Shown piece after piece: positions 32,322-39,706 of a stretch of DNA of 64,000 nt. Source of the DNA: an uncultured Candidatus Saccharibacteria bacterium. GTDB taxonomy: Bacteria; Patescibacteriota; Saccharimonadia; Saccharimonadales; Saccharimonadaceae. Positions within the stretch are counted from its first letter, which is position 1, and each line of letters starts with the position of its first letter. The notes under the pieces were generated by a model. The model saw nothing but the letters and a program-made list of their open reading frames with translations, was not told where the DNA came from and did no database searches. Made by a program: the position numbers and the translations under genes. The stretch covers positions 62,001 through 126,000 of the forward strand of contig CALIJG010000019.1 of assembly GCA_938018005.1 (NCBI GenBank), written 5' to 3'.

Positions 32322-32356
32322 AGGTATAATATATCACTCATGATATATATCTGCAA
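32321..32356 (-). promoter_or_regulatory. murB promoter with the murA-type operator
   Basis: On the minus strand: TTGCAG, 17-base spacer, TATATT, six bases, ATG. The inverted repeat ATATATCA-TGAG-TGATATAT (32329-32348) occupies the spacer. It has the same half-sites, the same 4-base gap and the same position as at murA; only the central four bases and the flanks differ. Confidence 0.78.
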
Positions 32357-32423
32357 GGTGTGTCAACCTAAACCTAGATAATAACAAGCCTGCAAGCACT
32401 GCTGACTCTTATGGAATCTAATG

Positions 32424-33254
32424 CTACTCTTCTCTCGACTCGATCGTTGCCTGCGCCGCTTGGATAACGTGGTCGATCATCACAGCAATAGTGAGAGGGC
32501 CAACGCCACCTTTTTCTGGGGTGAGGGTGACATCGCTGCGCTCGCGCACGCTTGGGTCGACATCGCCAACGATAACACCACCTTCGCTTGCTGTGCCAGC
32601 ATCAACCACCACTGCACCTGTTTTGACCATATCCGCTGTAATGAGGTGGGGCTGGCCAGTAGCAGTGACGATGACGTCACTTGCAGCGATGATCTCTGTA
32701 GTATTGGGCGTTTGGCGGTCGCACACTGTTACCGTCAAGCCGCGGTCGCGCCACAGCCGCTCCAGTGGTGCGCCCACTAGCCGCCCTCGCCCGATGATGG
32801 CGAGCTGCTTATCATCGAGGCTAATGTTGTAACCTGCCAGTAGCCAATCGATCGCTTGCGCCGTTGCTGGCGTATAGGCAGCTTGCGGGCCACTCAGGCC
32901 ATCGACGTCCTTGGCGGGAGAGATGCGCTGGACAATGGCGTCTGTTTGTGATGGGTCGTTGAGCGGCAGTTGGACGATAATACCGTGGACGTGTGGGTTG
33001 TTGTTTGCTCGGTCGATCACGCCCGGCATATCTGTCTCGGCGGTTGGCGCTACCTCTGTCTCAACGAGGATATCAGCAGCATAGGCTTGCTTGTAGCGCA
33101 CGTAGGCATTGATTGGCCCCGATGCGTCAAGCGGAGTGATAATGAGCAGCTTGGGGGTGATACCATGCGCTTGGCGTAAGTGGCGTACTTGGCGGGCTTG
33201 GCGCTGCTTGATGAAACTTGCGAGCTCGCGGCCGTTGAGTGATGAAGTAGGCAT
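32424..33254 (-). CDS. folD: Bifunctional methylene-THF dehydrogenase/cyclohydrolase
   Basis: A 276-residue FolD. YVRYKQAYAADI carries the catalytic Tyr and Lys; HGIIVQLPLN, PAKDVDGLSGPQ and KGGVGPLTIAVM (written EKGGVGPLTIAVM here) are hallmark motifs; the NADP-binding loop reads IIGRGRLVGAPLE. It oxidises methylene-THF to formyl-THF, following GlyA. A purine-rich site (AAAGGA) precedes the ATG by about eleven bases. The third-domain loop is slightly divergent from E. coli FolD but complete. Confidence 0.93.
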   Translation of the reverse strand: MPTSSLNGRELASFIKQRQARQVRHLRQAHGITPKLLIITPLDASGPINAYVRYKQAYAADILVETEVAPTAETDMPGVIDRANNNPHVHGIIVQLPLNDPSQTDAIVQRISPAKDVDGLSGPQAAYTPATAQAIDWLLAGYNISLDDKQLAIIGRGRLVGAPLERLWRDRGLTVTVCDRQTPNTTEIIAASDVIVTATGQPHLITADMVKTGAVVVDAGTASEGGVIVGDVDPSVRERSDVTLTPEKGGVGPLTIAVMIDHVIQAAQATIESREE

Positions 33255-33311
33255 AAGGCGTAGTCCTTTCGTAAATATGTGGTTAATACTCGGTGATAGG
33301 TATCTCTATAG

Positions 33312-33340
33312 CAAACAGTCCTCTGGCAATACCGAGGACT
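33312..33340 (-). terminator. Probable terminator after tRNA-Lys
   Basis: AGTCCTC-ggtattgcca-GAGGACT stem on the minus strand followed by GTTTGC; a strong stem with a short T tract. Confidence 0.6.
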
Positions 33341-33348
33341 ACATACTA

Positions 33349-33425
33349 TGGAGGGCCAGGAGGGGCTCGAACCCTCGACACCCTGCTTAAGAGGCAGGTG
33401 CTCTAACCAGCTGAGCTACTGGCCC
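33349..33425 (-). tRNA. tRNA-Lys (anticodon CTT)
   Basis: Read on the minus strand: acceptor GGGCCAG/CTGGCCC, D stem GCTC/GAGC, anticodon stem CCTGC/GCAGG with loop CTCTTAA (anticodon CTT), T arm with TTCGAGC, discriminator T and encoded CCA. Confidence 0.93.
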
Positions 33426-33601
33426 ATGTCGTGTCTGCACTACCCGTGCAAAGCCCTTTTACTATAGCGGATAGCCTGGGGTTCTGTCAAGAGGCGGCGA
33501 GGTGAATTAAAAAGCTCTTTTGCTGCGGCGTGTGCGCTTGCTTGTCTTTTTGCCAAAAACGCATTACCATGGAGCGAGAGAGTTTAATCGGGAGAATAGC
33601 A

Positions 33602-34153
33602 ATGGCAAACGAACAACCTACAGCACAACCAACACCACCAACTGAGGCAGCACCGCACACAGCTCCAACTGCCAGCCAACCAGCAGTACCAGCCGCTGCG
33701 CCTGCGCCGGTTGATACTTCACCGCGCAACTACTTGGCGGTTGTCGCTCTCGCTGCGTTTATGGGGCAGTACGGCTTGGCTCGTTGGTATCGTGGTGATG
33801 AGCTGGGCAAGATCCGCTTTTGGATTGCGGTCGGCTGTACGGTAACATCGGTTGTGCCGTATGTTAATATTGTTTCGATGTTGGGGCTGTCTGTCTTGTT
33901 TGTCTGGGGTATCGTCGACTTCTTCTTGCTGACGAGTACCACAGCAGATGCAAACGGTACGCCATATGTTGCGACCGAGCGTGACAAGACGTGGGCGCAA
34001 GGGCTTAAGATCGCCTACATTGTTGGTCTTGTCTTGGCAGCAGTGGCGATTGTTGTCTTCTTGATCTTGCTGGCAGCTGGGGTGGTTGTGCTGTGGGACA
34101 CAACAAACACAACTAGGCCGATGCGGTCATCGACATACTATTATCCTCGTTAA
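33602..34153 (+). CDS. TM2-domain-like membrane protein
   Basis: A 183-residue protein. The start at 33602 is favoured by GGGAG eight bases upstream. A Pro/Ala/Thr-rich, probably disordered N-terminal ~40 residues precede a TM2-like hairpin: FMGQYGLARWYRGDELGKIRFWI then FVWGIVDFFLL. A third membrane helix near residues 140-165 and a short polar tail follow. The TM2 family has no settled function. A terminator follows at 34180. Confidence 0.65.
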   Translation: MANEQPTAQPTPPTEAAPHTAPTASQPAVPAAAPAPVDTSPRNYLAVVALAAFMGQYGLARWYRGDELGKIRFWIAVGCTVTSVVPYVNIVSMLGLSVLFVWGIVDFFLLTSTTADANGTPYVATERDKTWAQGLKIAYIVGLVLAAVAIVVFLILLAAGVVVLWDTTNTTRPMRSSTYYYPR

Positions 34154-34179
34154 TAGCGGTTGTAGCAGTAGTGCAACAA

Positions 34180-34209
34180 AAGGGGCTGGCAGCGCGCTAG
34201 CCCTTTTTT
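34180..34209 (+). terminator. Intrinsic terminator after the TM2-like gene
   Basis: GGGCTGGC-agc-GCGCTAGCCC-type stem (GGGCT/AGCCC core) followed by six T. Confidence 0.8.
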
Positions 34210-34249
34210 GTGTAGTGCGGCCACAAAATGAATAGCAAATAGTGCCGTA

Positions 34250-34275
34250 TAAAGAAACCCAGACCAAGCTGGGTG
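34250..34275 (-). terminator. Intrinsic terminator after tRNA-Arg(TCG)
   Basis: Minus-strand stem ACCCAG-cttggt-CTGGGT followed by TTCTTTA. Confidence 0.65.
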
Positions 34276-34289
34276 ATATGGAACAGAAC

Positions 34290-34366
34290 TGGTACACCCG
34301 GCAGGATTCGAACCTGCGGCCACTTGGTTCGAAGCCAAGTACTCTAATCCGCTGAGCTACGGGTGC
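34290..34366 (-). tRNA. tRNA-Arg (anticodon TCG)
   Basis: Minus strand: acceptor GCACCCG/CGGGTGT, anticodon stem CTTGG/CCAAG with loop CTTCGAA (anticodon TCG, codon CGA), T arm GCAGG-TTCGAAT-CCTGC, discriminator A and CCA. An anticodon starting with T instead of the usual A (ACG) suits reading of CGA/CGG. Confidence 0.93.
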
Positions 34367-34492
34367 TCACTTGCCTTATTGTATCACCACTGACGCGAGA
34401 ATCCAAACTGCCTGCCTGAGAATACACTCTAGGGAGTAGCGAGACTGAGGGATTGGATGGTATTATATAAAAACAAGAATGAGGACCTTGGG

Positions 34493-35043
34493 ATGTATAA
34501 AGAATACGAAATAGATTGGACACAGCTACGCACTGCTGACAACGAGAATCCGCAGGTTCTTCCTGGCAAAATATGGACTATGTGCTCCATGCCGATAAAG
34601 ACGAAGTTGCTGATGACGCATATTGGAAGATAGAGGGAAATGCCTTCTTCCAACGCAATCTATATCAGGCTACCGAACCAGTAACCACCATCGTCACAAA
34701 CGAGATACATCTTGGAAACTTTAGCACACTAGGCCTCGGCTTTGCACTCGATCTCCTCGTCGAAATCGCCTGTGGCTGGTCAGCGCCATCAGAAAAAGAA
34801 CGAGGCAATGCCGACCTAGCTAACCGCTGCCGAGAGAAGATCCGCACTATCATGCCAGACCTCTACCGACTTGCTGAGACACATACTGACCAACGTGTCC
34901 TGCAGGGGATAGTCGATCTGACGGATGAACTCGAACCCAGCAAGCAGCAGCGAGCAAAAATACTGTCGATTGTGGAACCAAAGGCATACGATGAGCGACT
35001 TATTAGGATGGCTTTGCGAGATTTGAGAAAGTCGTTGAGATGA
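34493..35043 (+). pseudogene. Unknown gene, apparently frame-disrupted near its 5' end
   Basis: From the ATG at 34493 (AGGA seven bases upstream) the first frame reads MYKEYEIDWTQLRTADNENP and on to about residue 27, then runs into an unlikely stretch and a stop at ~34629. A second frame, open from about 34537, continues as a 156-codon protein from the ATG at 34573 (YVLHADKDEVADDAYWK...) to 35043. The smoothest product joins the two near 34560, implying a one-base loss or two-base gain. Alternatively the real start is simply 34573. The protein is soluble and mostly helical towards the C-terminus (MALRDLRKSLR) and is not recognised. Confidence 0.4.
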
Positions 35044-35165
35044 CTCTTGAGACCGTGTGAGCCATTAATTTAACGTATACAAAGAAACAGAGGTTTAAGG
35101 GAAACAGTTTGATTGGCATGTGGGGTAGGGTCGCTCTCGTATTGCTAGTAGACCTACTCGTGTAC

Positions 35166-35564
35166 CTACCCGTCTATATTAGCAACAGCTATCCCACGCT
35201 CCGTCAAAGCTTCCTCTACTCGCTTGACGACTTGGCTGGGGGTAAGCTCGGCTTTGACAATGTAGCTGTGGACACCGAGGTGCTGGAGTTTTTTAGGGGC
35301 TTCTTCGTGACCAAGGTTGGTGAGGACGATAACTGGGATATCCTTACCCCATGAGTAGGCGCGGATGTGCTCGAGCGTGTCGGCACCATTGAGGTGGGGC
35401 ATCTGGAGGTCGAGCAAGATGATATTGGGATGAGTTCGCTGCACCAGCATGATGCCAGCTTTGCCATCGCCCGCGACTTCCACCGCAAAGCCAGCCGCTT
35501 CGAACTTCATGCGGTACATTTGGCTGATGGTTTGGTCGTCTTCGATGATGGCAATTTTAACCAT
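35166..35564 (-). CDS. CheY-like response regulator
   Basis: A 132-residue single receiver domain started at 35564; TATTAT ends seven bases upstream. IAIIEDDQTISQMYRMKFE supplies the acidic pair, IILLDLQMPHLNG the phospho-acceptor Asp, VIVLTNLG the Thr and SYIVKAEL the Lys. No output domain is present, so it must act by protein contacts, as CheY or PilG/PilH-type proteins do. It is divergent from the histidine kinase gene, with overlapping -10 boxes. A role with the type IV pili is possible but unproven. Confidence 0.88.
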   Translation of the reverse strand: MVKIAIIEDDQTISQMYRMKFEAAGFAVEVAGDGKAGIMLVQRTHPNIILLDLQMPHLNGADTLEHIRAYSWGKDIPVIVLTNLGHEEAPKKLQHLGVHSYIVKAELTPSQVVKRVEEALTERGIAVANIDG

Positions 35565-35570
35565 TTGCTT

Positions 35571-35577
35571 TATAATA
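35571..35577. promoter_or_regulatory. Overlapping divergent -10 boxes of the response regulator and kinase genes
   Basis: TATAATA contains TATAAT on the plus strand (35571-35576) and TATTAT on the minus strand (35577-35572). The minus transcript would be leaderless for the regulator; the plus transcript would have a leader of only a few bases before the kinase ATG. The two genes cannot be transcribed from here at the same time. Confidence 0.65.
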
Positions 35578-35588
35578 GCAGGTGTAGC

Positions 35589-36899
35589 ATGAAAATGGAA
35601 CAAAATCACCCAAAATCAAGCACCACACCTATACCAGCAGGGCCACTGGTGGCACTGGGTAGTGCGCTGGCTCGTGCGACCGACTTTGCAGAAGTGGTAG
35701 CAGCGGTGCGTACAGCGCTAAGGGCAGTTGCCCAGCCGACTTGGTGTGGAGTGATGGTAATAGTGGATGGAGCGCCGCCGCTAATTGACTTGCCAGATGA
35801 ATGTGCTACCTCTGTTGACACACTCTTGCCGCTATGTAAAGAAGTAACGGTGCGCACAATGACCGCCATGCTACCCAAGCGCCACACACTTCGTCGTTAC
35901 AACATTGCTGTAGTGCTGCGGCTGGTGTGGCAGGGCAATCACTGTGGATATATCGTGCTGGGCCCGCCAGCTGAGCGAGCCATGTATACTACTGCGCAGC
36001 GAGCCACTCTTGCAATGATAGCCCAGCAATGTGCAGTGACGCTGATGGCGCAGCAGTGTCACAATACCACTCAGCAGTTCCAGCAGCAGCTCACCCAAGC
36101 GGTAGACCATGCAACGCGCCAATTGCGCGCCTCTAACCGTCGCCTGCGCGAGCTCGATGCCGCGAAGGATGAGTTTGTCAGTATGGCGAGCCACCAGCTG
36201 CGTACACCGCTCACTAGTGTGAAGGGCTATATATCGATGGTGCTGGAGGGCGATGCTGGTGAGATTAATGCTATGCAGCGCACTTTCCTTACTGAAGCTT
36301 TTACGAGTAGCGAGCGAATGGTGCAGCTGATTGGCAACTTCCTTAATGTGTCGCGCATCCGCACTGGCAACTTCACAATTGACTTCCGCCTAGGCGATGT
36401 TGCCGCGCTGGTGGCACAGAGTATCGAGTCTATCCAGCTCATTGCCGAACGCCACCATTTCCGAGTGGATTATCGACCGCGTGGGGTTATCCCACCTCTG
36501 CTAATCGACGAGAATAAACTCCGACAAGTCATCGTTAATTATATTGATAATGCCATTTACTATTCGCCTGGTGCTGATGTTATTACGGTACGACTCTACC
36601 GCAAGGACGGCTGGGTGGTGTGCACGGTGCAAGACCATGGCATTGGAGTGCCACAGGGTGAGCAGCGCAAGATCTTTACGAAGTTCTTCCGGGCGCACAA
36701 TGCCCAGCTGCAGCGGCCCGATGGTACAGGGATTGGGCTATTTTTAGCAAAGAAGATCGTGCTGGGACACCATGGCGAACTGATCTTTCATTCGCGGGAG
36801 GGGCAGGGTAGCACCTTTGGTTTCCGTCTGCCGATCGATCGCCTCACGCCGCACCAGAATATTTCACCAAACGAAAATCACTCCCCGCGTGGGAAGTGA
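35589..36899 (+). CDS. Cytosolic GAF-type sensor histidine kinase
   Basis: A 436-residue protein without membrane segments. Residues ~15-170 look like a GAF sensor domain. A short coiled coil (QFQQQLTQAVDHATRQLRAS) leads to the HisKA domain with the phospho-acceptor His in DEFVSMASHQLRTPLTSVKG. The ATPase domain has the N box QVIVNYIDNAIYYS, G1 DHGIGVP, F box KFFRA and G2 GTGIGLFLAKKI. The natural partner is the divergent CheY-like regulator. Its 3' end is overlapped on the other strand by the terminator of a candidate ncRNA. An ATG at 35595 is an alternative start. Confidence 0.88.
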   Translation: MKMEQNHPKSSTTPIPAGPLVALGSALARATDFAEVVAAVRTALRAVAQPTWCGVMVIVDGAPPLIDLPDECATSVDTLLPLCKEVTVRTMTAMLPKRHTLRRYNIAVVLRLVWQGNHCGYIVLGPPAERAMYTTAQRATLAMIAQQCAVTLMAQQCHNTTQQFQQQLTQAVDHATRQLRASNRRLRELDAAKDEFVSMASHQLRTPLTSVKGYISMVLEGDAGEINAMQRTFLTEAFTSSERMVQLIGNFLNVSRIRTGNFTIDFRLGDVAALVAQSIESIQLIAERHHFRVDYRPRGVIPPLLIDENKLRQVIVNYIDNAIYYSPGADVITVRLYRKDGWVVCTVQDHGIGVPQGEQRKIFTKFFRAHNAQLQRPDGTGIGLFLAKKIVLGHHGELIFHSREGQGSTFGFRLPIDRLTPHQNISPNENHSPRGK

Positions 36900-36900
36900 A
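36871..36900 (-). terminator. Intrinsic terminator of the candidate ncRNA
   Basis: TCACT(T)CCC-acgc-GGG(G)AGTGA stem on the minus strand followed by TTTTCGTTT. The plus strand has A instead of T after the stem, so it does not serve the kinase gene. Confidence 0.75.
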
Positions 36901-37108
36901 AATCGCACATCTCCTGGGCTGGGTAAGATACCCGAGGAGTCCTCCTTTGCTTGGCACCTCTCGCACGGGTGCCAAACATGTAAAATTGCACAAGTATAGC
37001 CTATGGCAAACTCCCAGCAAATACAGTGTGGGTGCACCGTACGTTGGCTTGCTTTAGCTGTATCGCGTGCTGTTTGTGTTAGTTGTCTCCACCATGCATG
37101 TGCATGAC
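36871..37108 (-). ncRNA. Candidate structured non-coding RNA of ~235 nt
   Basis: On the minus strand a near-consensus promoter (TTGACA at 37143-37138, 17-base spacer, TAAACT at 37120-37115) and an intrinsic terminator (36871-36900) delimit the unit. The ends can pair (TGCACAT near the 5' end with ATGTGCG near the 3' end). Inside, CAGCA-cgcg-ATACAG pairs with CTGTAT-t-TGCTG, and GGCACC/GGTGCC, CTCCT/AGGAG and GGGT/ACCC form further hairpins. The only frame near the 5' end is eight codons (MHMHGGDN). I tried tmRNA, RNase P and small SRP RNA by eye without a fit; a 6S-type RNA remains possible. Confidence 0.5.
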
Positions 37109-37114
37109 ACGATC

Positions 37115-37143
37115 AGTTTAGCATCATGATTATGGCATGTCAA
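37115..37143 (-). promoter_or_regulatory. Promoter of the candidate ncRNA
   Basis: TTGACA, 17 bases, TAAACT on the minus strand. It has the best -35 box in the neighbourhood and no protein-coding gene downstream on that strand for over 1.3 kb. Confidence 0.6.
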
Positions 37144-37202
37144 GCCTTTTTTACAACATTATCGCTAGACAAGGGCCGATTTTTTTGCTATAGTGACTAA
37201 GC

Positions 37203-37277
37203 GGCCTCATCGTCTAGCGGTTAGGACACTGGGTTCTCATCCCAGCAACCCGGGTTCGATTCCCGGTGAGGTCACCA
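37203..37277 (+). tRNA. tRNA-Glu (anticodon CTC)
   Basis: Acceptor GGCCTCA/TGAGGTC, anticodon stem CTGGG/CCCAG with loop TTCTCAT (anticodon CTC, codon GAG), T arm CCGGG-TTCGATT-CCCGG, discriminator A and CCA. TATAGT lies just upstream. Confidence 0.94.
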
Positions 37278-37296
37278 CGGTATGATGAGAGAGAAT

Positions 37297-37323
37297 AGTT
37301 CGCCTGTGTGGTGAACTGTTTTT
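37297..37323 (+). terminator. Intrinsic terminator after tRNA-Glu
   Basis: AGTTCGCC-tgtgt-GGTGAACT stem followed by GTTTTT. Confidence 0.8.
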
Positions 37324-37387
37324 GATAGAAAAAATGATATGCGAATAGATAACAACAGAGTATGATGTTATTTAGGGGGTAAAATAT

Positions 37388-38689
37388 ATGAAAAGGAAGA
37401 GAAATCATAAAGAGGTCTTACGACGAAGGCAGTCAAAACAGAAAGATAAAGATAAAGTAACTAAAGAGCGCATATTAACAGAAATAGCTAATGAATATAT
37501 TGCAGGAGCAGAGGTGTTTCCATTACCTACACTTGTTGATGGACTTTCTGCTCAAGACATCAACAAGATTAAACCTATACAGGTTGGTATAAAGTCTGTT
37601 ATCAAAGACTTTGATCGTAGCATTCAGAAGAGGGTAAAAGAGTTCAATTTATCGATAAATCTACCAAAACATGTCCATAGTTTTATTATCCCATTAGATT
37701 TTTATATACCACTTCCTGAACCGTATAATGCAATGAATATTGTGCTATCACAGGATACAGTAACGGCCGCTAAATGCGTTACAGTTGTTTCTGATGTTGT
37801 GAGACTTGGTGACTCTGCGGTAAAGGCCTCGTACTTAATTGTTTCATTGTGTATTCAGTATAGTACTGAAGCTGATAAGCCTAAAGATTTTAACCACAAA
37901 AAACTATTTGATGTAGCAATTGCAGAGTGCAATCATGTTATCACTGCATTTCAAGCAATTCCGAGTCGACACAATCACTATATGCACAGAATTACAGATA
38001 AATCTTGTGCTAATACCATTAATACTTTTACATTTGATCGTTATATAGGCAAGATAACAGATCGGAGGTGTATTATAGTCAACTATAACACAGATAGTGA
38101 GATTTTCCAAGCTAGAGCGTTAAATGAAAAAGAGCTACAGCAGTTTATTATAGCGCACACGGATAAGTCATTTACAAAGGATAAAGTATTTGATCTTGTA
38201 TCAAAGTATAATGACGCAATAAATGCAAGATGCTTTGGTAATTACGACCAATCAATATTACTAAGCGATAGCTATACCGAGCTGACTATTGGCTATATTT
38301 TATGCGAAATACAAAAAAGTATCGGTATGGATCCTGGTGAGGTATCCACTCAATATAGTGAATACCGAGATTCGGGGAGTATTATAAAAAAACTCGCTGA
38401 ACTATTAGGAACAAGCCGCACCCAACTTCGTAACTCTATAGATCATGATAATTGGTATAAATATTGTCATGAAATACGAAATGATCTGACTCATCGATGG
38501 CTAACAGATATACCAAGTGCAGAAGATTCATTACATGCTTTGTATTACTCTGGTGAACTAATTAGTAAGTTATGTCAGCTGGTACAAAATAAATACCCAC
38601 AAGAACAATATCCTGAACTGTATGATAAACTGAGCCTATTGATGAGTGCTTCGTATATAACCAAGAAACTTCATACTGGGATGGGATAG
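37388..38689 (+). CDS. AT-rich acquired gene with a C-terminal HEPN-like domain
   Basis: A 433-residue protein with a very basic N-terminus (MKRKRNHKEVLRRRQSKQKD). The C-terminal ~110 residues contain ELLGTSRTQLRNSI and then YKYCHEIRNDLTHRWL, where R-N-D-L-T-H is an RX4H motif typical of HEPN ribonucleases, as in Apea-type abortive-infection proteins. The middle is not recognised. The gene is markedly richer in A+T, with codons such as ATA, AAA and TTA, than its neighbours and lies directly after tRNA-Glu, so it is probably horizontally acquired. GGGGGT eight bases upstream may serve as ribosome binding site. A defence or toxin role is inference. Confidence 0.6.
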   Translation: MKRKRNHKEVLRRRQSKQKDKDKVTKERILTEIANEYIAGAEVFPLPTLVDGLSAQDINKIKPIQVGIKSVIKDFDRSIQKRVKEFNLSINLPKHVHSFIIPLDFYIPLPEPYNAMNIVLSQDTVTAAKCVTVVSDVVRLGDSAVKASYLIVSLCIQYSTEADKPKDFNHKKLFDVAIAECNHVITAFQAIPSRHNHYMHRITDKSCANTINTFTFDRYIGKITDRRCIIVNYNTDSEIFQARALNEKELQQFIIAHTDKSFTKDKVFDLVSKYNDAINARCFGNYDQSILLSDSYTELTIGYILCEIQKSIGMDPGEVSTQYSEYRDSGSIIKKLAELLGTSRTQLRNSIDHDNWYKYCHEIRNDLTHRWLTDIPSAEDSLHALYYSGELISKLCQLVQNKYPQEQYPELYDKLSLLMSASYITKKLHTGMG

Positions 38690-38781
38690 ATATAATATGG
38701 TATACTTCCCTTCCAGCCATCCACCAAATCATGTATAATAAACTGAGTACGACAGCCAAGAAACGGAGGAAATGAAGAAGT

Positions 38782-39078
38782 ATGGCAATGGGCATGAACC
38801 AAATGAAGATGCTTAATGACTTGCGCAAGGCGCAGAAGGCGCTAGCGAAGGAGATCGTGGAGGTCGAGGCAGGCGATGGCGCGGTGATTGTGCAGATCAC
38901 TGGCGAGCTGAAGATTAAGAGTGTGAAGATCGACCCAACTAAGGTAGACCTAGATAACATTCACCAGCTGGAGCACTGGATCGAGATTGCAATCCGCGAC
39001 GGTATGGCCAAGGCGCAAGAGATTGCTGCCAAGAAAATGCAGCCACTGATGGGTGGGCTTGGCAACCTCGGGTTCTAG
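38782..39078 (+). CDS. ybaB: YbaB/EbfC nucleoid-associated protein
   Basis: A 98-residue protein with the family pattern: an N-terminal helix (MKMLNDLRKAQKALAKEIVEVEAGDG), a beta part (AVIVQITGELKIKSVKIDPT) and a C-terminal helix ending QPLMGGLGNLGF. YbaB dimers bind DNA, and the gene is almost always beside recR, as here with a five-base gap. GGAGG lies about twelve bases before the ATG. Confidence 0.88.
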   Translation: MAMGMNQMKMLNDLRKAQKALAKEIVEVEAGDGAVIVQITGELKIKSVKIDPTKVDLDNIHQLEHWIEIAIRDGMAKAQEIAAKKMQPLMGGLGNLGF

Positions 39079-39083
39079 CTAGT

Positions 39084-39698
39084 ATGGCAGATATTCTGCC
39101 TCAGGCCCTGCAACGGGCAATAGACGAACTAGGGCACCTACCAGGAGTAGGTGCACGCACGGCGGAGCGCTATGCGTATTTTTTGCTGCGAGCCGATGGA
39201 CGGACGAGCCAGAGGATTGCCCAGGCCATCACGCAGCTTCACACTGCTGTTGCAACCTGCCCCGTCACCTTTGCTCTGATGGATCCTGACCAAGATGTTT
39301 CACCACTCTATAGCAGCCCAGAGCGCAATCGCAAGCAGATTGCTGTGGTGGAGGAGCCACTCGACATCGTGGCACTGGAGCGCACTGGCCACTACAAGGG
39401 GACGTATCATGTGCTGGGCGGCGTCATCTCACCGATTGATGGGGTGGGGCCAGAGCAATTACACATCCCCGAGCTATTGGAGCGGATTACTCATGACGCA
39501 GTAGAGGAGGTGATTATTGCCACCAATGCGAGCGTGGAGGGCGAGTCGACTGCGCTCTTCTTGCAGCGGCACATTGCCGAGGCGGGCCTAACGGTGCGGA
39601 TGACACGCTTGGCCCGCGGCATCCCCGTCGGCGTTGACCTTGAATATGCCGACCAAATAACCCTCGGCCACGCGCTCGAGGGGCGGCGTGCGGTGTAA
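39084..39698 (+). CDS. recR: Recombination protein RecR with a degenerate zinc finger
   Basis: A 204-residue protein: N-terminal helix-hairpin-helix (LGHLPGVGARTAERYAYFLL), a middle segment where the Cys4 zinc finger should be, then the Toprim domain (VVEEPLDIVALERTGHYKGTYHVLGG and VIIATNASVEGESTALFL) and a C-terminal RGIPVGVDLEYADQITLGHAL wedge. RecR clamps DNA and helps load RecA with RecO or RecF. Only one Cys (ATCPVTF) remains of the four zinc ligands. It is co-transcribed with ybaB. Confidence 0.92.
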   Translation: MADILPQALQRAIDELGHLPGVGARTAERYAYFLLRADGRTSQRIAQAITQLHTAVATCPVTFALMDPDQDVSPLYSSPERNRKQIAVVEEPLDIVALERTGHYKGTYHVLGGVISPIDGVGPEQLHIPELLERITHDAVEEVIIATNASVEGESTALFLQRHIAEAGLTVRMTRLARGIPVGVDLEYADQITLGHALEGRRAV

Positions 39699-39706
39699 TA
39701 AAGCGA

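Noticed and set aside
37081..37107. Eight-codon leader peptide MHMHGGDN at the 5' end of the candidate ncRNA
   Set aside because: No downstream gene on that strand for it to control; more likely chance within a structured RNA.
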